NCBI RefSeq assembly: GCF_011303955.1
Contig: NZ_CP049886.1
Coordinates: forward strand, 310,001-374,000
DNA: 64,000 nt
Reading direction: 5' to 3'
From: Vagococcus coleopterorum
GTDB lineage: Bacteria; Bacillota; Bacilli; Lactobacillales; Vagococcaceae
Part shown: positions 59,994 through 64,000 of the stretch, piece after piece
Layout: each line of letters starts with the position of its first letter
Numbering within the stretch: the first letter of the stretch is position 1
Notes under the pieces: model-generated
The model's database searches: none
Told to the model about the DNA's origin: nothing
Seen by the model: only the letters and a program-made list of their open reading frames with translations
Made by a program: the position numbers and the translations under genes

Positions 59994-60652
59994 TCGGTAT
60001 TCTCCTTTCTAACTAAATGAATATTTCTATCCGCATATTTTTTAATATCTTCATGATCGTGAGTAACCATCAAAATCGCTTTCCCATGATCATGTGCGTT
60101 GTGTCGTAATAGTTCATAAAATTTATTACGAGAAACCTCATCCATACCCGTTGTTGGTTCATCCAATACAAATAAATCCGGATCAGTAGCAAACATTCTT
60201 GCTAGACAAATTCTTTGTTTTTGCCCTCCCGATAAAGCCCCTACAGGTTTGTTTCTCATTTCCCACATATCCACAGATTTTAATGCTCGTTCAACGTGAT
60301 TTTGATCTTCTTTTGATAATCTTTTAAACCATTTCCCTCGCTGAAAACGACCAGATTGAACTAACTCCAATACAGTACTTGGGAATCCCGCATTAAAAGA
60401 AGCAACTTGTTGTGGAATGTAACCAATTGACAATTTCTCGCCATCAGCATTTTTCTTTGCCACTTTAACCTTACCTTTTGCTGGTTCTAATAAACCTAAC
60501 GTCGCTTTTATCAAAGTTGACTTTGCAGCACCATTTTCTCCAGTTAAGGTCACAAACTCACCCGGACTTATATGATATGAAACACCCTCCAAGACGGGTT
60601 CCTCTCCGTAATTAAAACTTAAACCACTCACATCTATATATCGTGTATCCAT
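59966..60652 (-). CDS. adcC: Zinc ABC transporter ATP-binding protein
   Basis: 228 residues. Walker A reads GENGAAKST, with Ala in place of the second Gly, a form I recall from streptococcal AdcC. The signature is 'LSGGQKQR', Walker B '[12 protein letters not shown]' and H-loop 'THDHED'. '[10 protein letters not shown]' and the C-terminal '[16 protein letters not shown]' are also AdcC-like. It powers zinc uptake with AdcB. No adcR or adcA is adjacent; a Zur-like sequence lies upstream. Confidence 0.94.
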   Translation of the reverse strand: MDTRYIDVSGLSFNYGEEPVLEGVSYHISPGEFVTLTGENGAAKSTLIKATLGLLEPAKGKVKVAKKNADGEKLSIGYIPQQVASFNAGFPSTVLELVQSGRFQRGKWFKRLSKEDQNHVERALKSVDMWEMRNKPVGALSGGQKQRICLARMFATDPDLFVLDEPTTGMDEVSRNKFYELLRHNAHDHGKAILMVTHDHEDIKKYADRNIHLVRKENTEWRCFHMSS

Positions 60653-60669
60653 TCGAAACCACCTATCCT

Positions 60670-60690
60670 AAAACGTAATCTTTCCGTTTT
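60670..60690. promoter_or_regulatory. Possible Zur-like operator upstream of adcCB
   Basis: AAAACGTAATCTTTCCGTTTT is an imperfect palindrome (AAAACG/CGTTTT outer arms) related to the Bacillus Zur box TCGTAATNATTACGA. No AdcR-type TTAACNNGTTAA site is seen. Confidence 0.35.
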
Positions 60691-60744
60691 AATACCTTTT
60701 AAAAGAATAGCACTAATCACTTTAGACATCAAGTCAATAAAACT

Positions 60745-60774
60745 AAAAAAGTTAACCCATTAGGCTAACTTTTC
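60745..60774 (-). terminator. Terminator of ispE
   Basis: AAAAGTTAGCC-TAAT-GGGTTAACTTTT hairpin with T's on the minus strand, overlapping the ispE stop. Confidence 0.85.
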
Positions 60775-61619
60775 AACGTTCTAACTAAATATACTTCGTC
60801 ACAAAAACCCTTAACACCATTATAAACTCGTTGTGCTCTAGAGTGTTTATCACACAACGCAACTACTGTTGGGCCACTTCCACTCATTACTGCAGCATCT
60901 GCGCCGTAATCAAGCATTCTATTCTTAATCTGTGCCACAATCGGATATTTTTCACTAGTGGCTTTTTCCAAAGAATTCCCCATATGTTTAATCATTTCTT
61001 GGTAGTCGTTATTTTCGATACTACTTCGTAACAATTTAATGTCGGGATGACCTAGTTTAGCAATGTCTAATTCCGTAAAAATGGTCCATGTTGAAACACT
61101 GATAGGCGGTTTTACTATCACAACCCAACAAGGTGGAACATCAGACAAATCACATAATATTTCGCCACGACCTGTTGCTAATTTAGTTCCTCCTGCTACG
61201 CAATATGGCACATCCGAACCGATTTTAGCTCCTAGTTCTGCTAGCGTTTCTTGGGATAGTTGTAAATCCCAGAGCTTGTTTAATCCTCTTAGAGTTGCTG
61301 CCGCATCGCTACTTCCCCCAGCCATACCAGCTGCAACGGGAATGCGTTTGTCTATTCTAATATGTACGCCCATTTCAATATTATAAGTTTCTTTCACTAG
61401 CCTCGCAGCTTGATAGACATGATTTTTTTCATCTAGAGGGAGAAAACTACAATCGGTTTCCACTTTAATTTCACTAGTTGGTAATTCCGTCAGTGAAACT
61501 TTGTCAGCTAAATCAACACTTGCCATGATCATTTTTACTTCATGATAATTATCATCACGTTTATGCAAAATATCTAACCCTAGATTGATCTTGGCAGGTG
61601 CTTTTTCGATGATTTCCAT
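60765..61619 (-). CDS. ispE: 4-(cytidine 5'-diphospho)-2-C-methyl-D-erythritol kinase-like GHMP kinase
   Basis: 284 residues from the ATG at 61619 (AAGGAG eight bases upstream; a GTG three codons earlier overlaps that site). N-terminal 'KAPAKINLGLDI', GHMP loop 'PVAAGMAGGSSDAAA' and C-terminal 'MSGSGPTVVAL' are IspE features. IspE acts in the MEP isoprenoid pathway. Many Lactobacillales use the mevalonate pathway and keep ispE without the rest, so the real role here is uncertain. Confidence 0.9.
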   Translation of the reverse strand: MEIIEKAPAKINLGLDILHKRDDNYHEVKMIMASVDLADKVSLTELPTSEIKVETDCSFLPLDEKNHVYQAARLVKETYNIEMGVHIRIDKRIPVAAGMAGGSSDAAATLRGLNKLWDLQLSQETLAELGAKIGSDVPYCVAGGTKLATGRGEILCDLSDVPPCWVVIVKPPISVSTWTIFTELDIAKLGHPDIKLLRSSIENNDYQEMIKHMGNSLEKATSEKYPIVAQIKNRMLDYGADAAVMSGSGPTVVALCDKHSRAQRVYNGVKGFCDEVYLVRTLKS

Positions 61620-61645
61620 TTCACTCACTCCTTATCTTTTTTATT

Positions 61646-61674
61646 ATTATACCTTAATTGACTGGAAGCTTCAA
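61646..61674 (-). promoter_or_regulatory. ispE promoter
   Basis: TTGAAG (61669-61674) and TATAAT (61646-61651) are 17 bases apart on the minus strand, about 27 bases before the ispE start. No terminator separates potD from it. Confidence 0.6.
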
Positions 61675-61691
61675 AATTGTCAGACATCCAA

Positions 61692-62765
61692 TTATTTTCT
61701 GTGCATCTTAAACTCTAAGAATAAATCATTGTACACACCTAAATATTTTGGTCCTAAATCCTCATAAACTTCTAGTTTATTAATCAGTTCATCCTTTGGA
61801 TAAAACTGCTCATCCAATGTCATTTCTTTTGGTAGTAATTCCAAAGATTTTTTATTCGGTGTGGCATACCCAATGTACTCCGCATTGATTGCTGCATTCT
61901 CTGGTTCTAACATAAAATTGATAAATGCATATGACCCTTCAATGTTCTGTGCTGTTTTTGGAATAACAATGTTATCAAACCATAAGTTCGAACCTTCTTC
62001 TGGGATAACATAATGTAAATGTGAATTGTTTTCTAACATTTCTGCTGCTTCTCCAGAAAATGATACGGCAGCTGCACTTTCTTCATTTATCATATACATT
62101 TTAATTTCATCTGCCACAATCGCTTTCACGTTTGGGACTAAATCCATTAATTTTATTTTAGCGTTAATTAATTCTGTTTCATTTTTACTGTTCAAACTGT
62201 TCCCTACACTATTTAACGATAACCCCAAAACTTCACGGGCACCATCAATTAACATTAAATTATTTCTTAACTCCGGACGCCATAAATCATCCCAAGATGT
62301 CATGTTTTTTGAATCAATAAATTTATCATTATAAATTATTCCTAACGTTCCCCAAAAATAAGGAATAGAATAATTATTTTCTGGATCAAATTCTTGATTT
62401 AAAAATTGTTCCGAAATATTTTCAAGTCCGATTAATTTATTTTTATCAATCGGTAATAACAATTTTTCTTTCATCATTTTTTGAATCATGTACTCACTAG
62501 GAATAGCGATGTCGTAGCCCGTACCACCTTGTTGAATTTTTGTAAACATGGCTTCATTAGAATCAAATGTTTCATACCGAACTTTATAACCTGTTTGATC
62601 TTCAAACTTAGTAATTAAAGATGGATCGATATAATCTCCCCAGTTATAGACTGTCAAAATATTATTAGCTGTATAACCTTGTGACTTTTCCAATGCTTGA
62701 TTACCAAAAAATAAAATAAGAATAATAAATAAAATCCCAATGACTAAACTTCTTAACTTATTCAT
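61692..62765 (-). CDS. potD: Spermidine/putrescine ABC transporter substrate-binding protein
   Basis: 357 residues. An N-terminal hydrophobic anchor (about 5-22) has no lipobox Cys, as in PotD of streptococci. 'LTVYNWGDYIDPSLITKFEDQTGYKVRYETFDSNEAM' (short form) is the polyamine-binding PotD pattern. The mature domain faces outside and delivers polyamines to PotBC. It begins one base after the potC stop. The order potB-potC-potD is typical; potA is expected upstream, outside the window. Confidence 0.95.
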   Translation of the reverse strand: MNKLRSLVIGILFIILILFFGNQALEKSQGYTANNILTVYNWGDYIDPSLITKFEDQTGYKVRYETFDSNEAMFTKIQQGGTGYDIAIPSEYMIQKMMKEKLLLPIDKNKLIGLENISEQFLNQEFDPENNYSIPYFWGTLGIIYNDKFIDSKNMTSWDDLWRPELRNNLMLIDGAREVLGLSLNSVGNSLNSKNETELINAKIKLMDLVPNVKAIVADEIKMYMINEESAAAVSFSGEAAEMLENNSHLHYVIPEEGSNLWFDNIVIPKTAQNIEGSYAFINFMLEPENAAINAEYIGYATPNKKSLELLPKEMTLDEQFYPKDELINKLEVYEDLGPKYLGVYNDLFLEFKMHRK

Positions 62766-62766
62766 G

Positions 62767-63591
62767 CTAACTCAACCCCTTTCCAACTGGTCGTTGAGTT
62801 TGTTTGCCTTTTTTACTATGTGACTCTTTTGTAATAAAATAATAACCTGCTACTAATAAGATTGAGAATAAAAACAATAGGGCGCTTAAGGCATTTATCT
62901 CTAAACTAACACCCTGTCTAGCTCGAGAATATATTTCAACCGCCAACGTACTAAAGCCGTTACCTGTCACAAAGAACGTCACAGCAAAATCATCTAAGGA
63001 ATACGTGAAGGCCATAAAATAACCTGCAATAATACCTGGTGTGATAAAAGGGAGAATAACTTTTCTAATCACTTGCCAACTACTAGCGCCTAAATCTTTA
63101 GCTGCATCAACCATTGAATGGTTCATCTCTTTCAGCTTGGGCAAAACCATTAAAACAACAATCGGAATACTGAAGGCAACATGTGATAATAGCACTGATA
63201 AAAATCCTAGTTTAAACCCTAAAAATGTAAAGAAAATCAAAAAACTAGCACCTATAATAACATCAGGTGAGACCATCAAAATATTGTTAAAGCTTAATAG
63301 CGCATTACGTTTTTTTCGTTGCTTTGTATAGTAAATCATCATAGCTCCAAATGTACCAATCACTGTCGCGATCAGCGCAGATAAAAAAGCTAATAAGAAT
63401 GTATTTAGTACTATCCCGATTAAACGTCGATCCGAAAAAACATTTAGATAATGTTCAAAAGTCACACCTGTAAATTCTGTCATCGTACCACCTGCATTAA
63501 AAGAATAGAAAATTAAATAAAAAATCGGGAGATATAATAGCAAAAATACAAATGCCAAATAGACATTTGACCATTTAAACTTTTTTGTCAT
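62767..63591 (-). CDS. potC: Spermidine/putrescine ABC transporter permease PotC
   Basis: 274 residues with six membrane segments. 'DAAKDLGASSWQVIRKVILPFITPG' is the EAA coupling loop to the ATPase. The ATG overlaps the potB stop by one base, and GGAGG precedes it. Inner-membrane half of the polyamine import channel. Confidence 0.95.
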   Translation of the reverse strand: MTKKFKWSNVYLAFVFLLLYLPIFYLIFYSFNAGGTMTEFTGVTFEHYLNVFSDRRLIGIVLNTFLLAFLSALIATVIGTFGAMMIYYTKQRKKRNALLSFNNILMVSPDVIIGASFLIFFTFLGFKLGFLSVLLSHVAFSIPIVVLMVLPKLKEMNHSMVDAAKDLGASSWQVIRKVILPFITPGIIAGYFMAFTYSLDDFAVTFFVTGNGFSTLAVEIYSRARQGVSLEINALSALLFLFSILLVAGYYFITKESHSKKGKQTQRPVGKGLS

Positions 63592-64000
63592 TATTTATTA
63601 CCTCCTGTTTTTTTCTTTCTTTCACCAGTTATTAACATAATTACTAACATGGCTACAATCAGAACTACACCAATTGTTGAACCCATTCCCCAATTCTGAG
63701 TCACCATAAAATGCTCTTCTATCGCTGTTCCTAATGTAATGACACGGTTTCCACCAATTAAACGAGTCAACATAAATAAACTTAATGATGGAATAAATAC
63801 TGCTTGAACCCCGCTTTTAACACCATTCATAGATAAAGGAAATATCACTCTTCTAAACGTTTCCCAACTACTTGCTCCTAAATCTCGACTGGCACTTATT
63901 AAAGAAGGATTTAATTCTTCAAGCGTATTAAAAATTGGCATTATCATAAAAGGAATCTCAATATATGCTGCTACAAAAATAAAACTAAAATCCGTAAATA
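63591..64000 (-). CDS. potB: Spermidine/putrescine ABC transporter permease PotB, 5' end outside the window
   Basis: The C-terminal ~136 residues of the second permease; the frame stays open through base 64000 upstream of the ATG at 63947, reading 'FIFVAAYIEIPF' into 'MIMPIFNTLEELN', so 63947 is an internal Met. The EAA loop 'SASRDLGASSWETFRRVIFPLSMNG' is present. It pairs with PotC. Confidence 0.92.
   Translation of the reverse strand, partial: FTDFSFIFVAAYIEIPFMIMPIFNTLEELNPSLISASRDLGASSWETFRRVIFPLSMNGVKSGVQAVFIPSLSLFMLTRLIGGNRVITLGTAIEEHFMVTQNWGMGSTIGVVLIVAMLVIMLITGERKKKTGGNK

Noticed and set aside
60522-60548. AdcC as a broken ATPase because of GENGAAKST
   Set aside because: The same Ala substitution is, as I recall, normal in AdcC of streptococci; all other ATPase motifs are intact.

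Overview
The window reads as the chromosome of a low-GC Gram-positive bacterium of the Lactobacillales, most likely an Enterococcus or Vagococcus relative. This rests on mreC-mreD followed by a SagA-type NlpC/P60 hydrolase, an AhpC/C-terminally permuted AhpF pair, AdcC with its streptococcal/enterococcal style Walker A, and otherwise Bacillus-like housekeeping order (metG-tatD-rnmV-rsmA; ruvA-ruvB-queA-tgt-yajC; ricA-mutS-mutL; ymfF-ymfH-rodZ-pgsA; cinA-recA; purR-glmU-prs). The genus is an inference; no rRNA or tRNA gene is present to support it. I saw no prophage, insertion sequence, CRISPR array, tRNA or rRNA. Nearly all genes are on the minus strand.

Layout. 1-3.5 kb: two uncharacterised lipoproteins (the first cut by the window edge), a YdcF-type membrane protein and a YitT transporter-like protein. 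3.5-7.7 kb: peroxide defence (ahpC and an AhpF-like reductase, with a PerR-like box), an FMN reductase and a membrane acyltransferase. 7.7-10 kb: an M23 peptidoglycan hydrolase and, divergent to it, an orphan OmpR-type regulator with a degenerate receiver. 10-14.2 kb: a CcpN repressor, the PPDK regulatory kinase/phosphorylase and pyruvate phosphate dikinase, tied together by three copies of one operator-like motif. 14.2-21.8 kb: small or uncharacterised proteins, DUF1836-DegV, ldh, threonine catabolism (tdh-kbl), a ZIP metal transporter and folT behind a tetrahydrofolate riboswitch. 22-30 kb: metG-tatD-rnmV-rsmA, add, uvrC, comC. 30-40.8 kb: sagA-like hydrolase, mreD, mreC, adhE with two Rex-like boxes, comN, yajC, tgt, queA, ruvB, ruvA. 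40.8-55.1 kb: mutL, mutS, ricA, ymdB, rny, recA, cinA, pgsA, rodZ, two M16 peptidase homologues. 55.1-64 kb: mscL, prs, glmU, purR, adcB, adcC, ispE and part of a spermidine/putrescine ABC transporter (potD, potC, cut potB).

Themes. Fermentative NAD+ and pyruvate balance is spread over ldh, adhE (Rex-like control) and ppdK (CcpN-like control plus PPDK regulatory protein). Cell-wall growth is represented by mreCD, rodZ and two hydrolases that share an N-terminal coiled-coil domain but carry different catalytic domains; the two hydrolase leaders share an 11-base motif and WalR-like boxes. DNA repair (recA, ruvAB, mutSL, uvrC) includes LexA-like boxes at recA and ruvA.

The least explained material is the 9.0-9.35 kb intergenic region (orphan terminator, direct repeats, degenerate response regulator), the 19-bp perfect palindrome on the DUF1836-degV promoter, and the small acidic helical protein at 15.06 kb. 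These are the best candidates for something undescribed; I did not find a clearly new multi-gene system.
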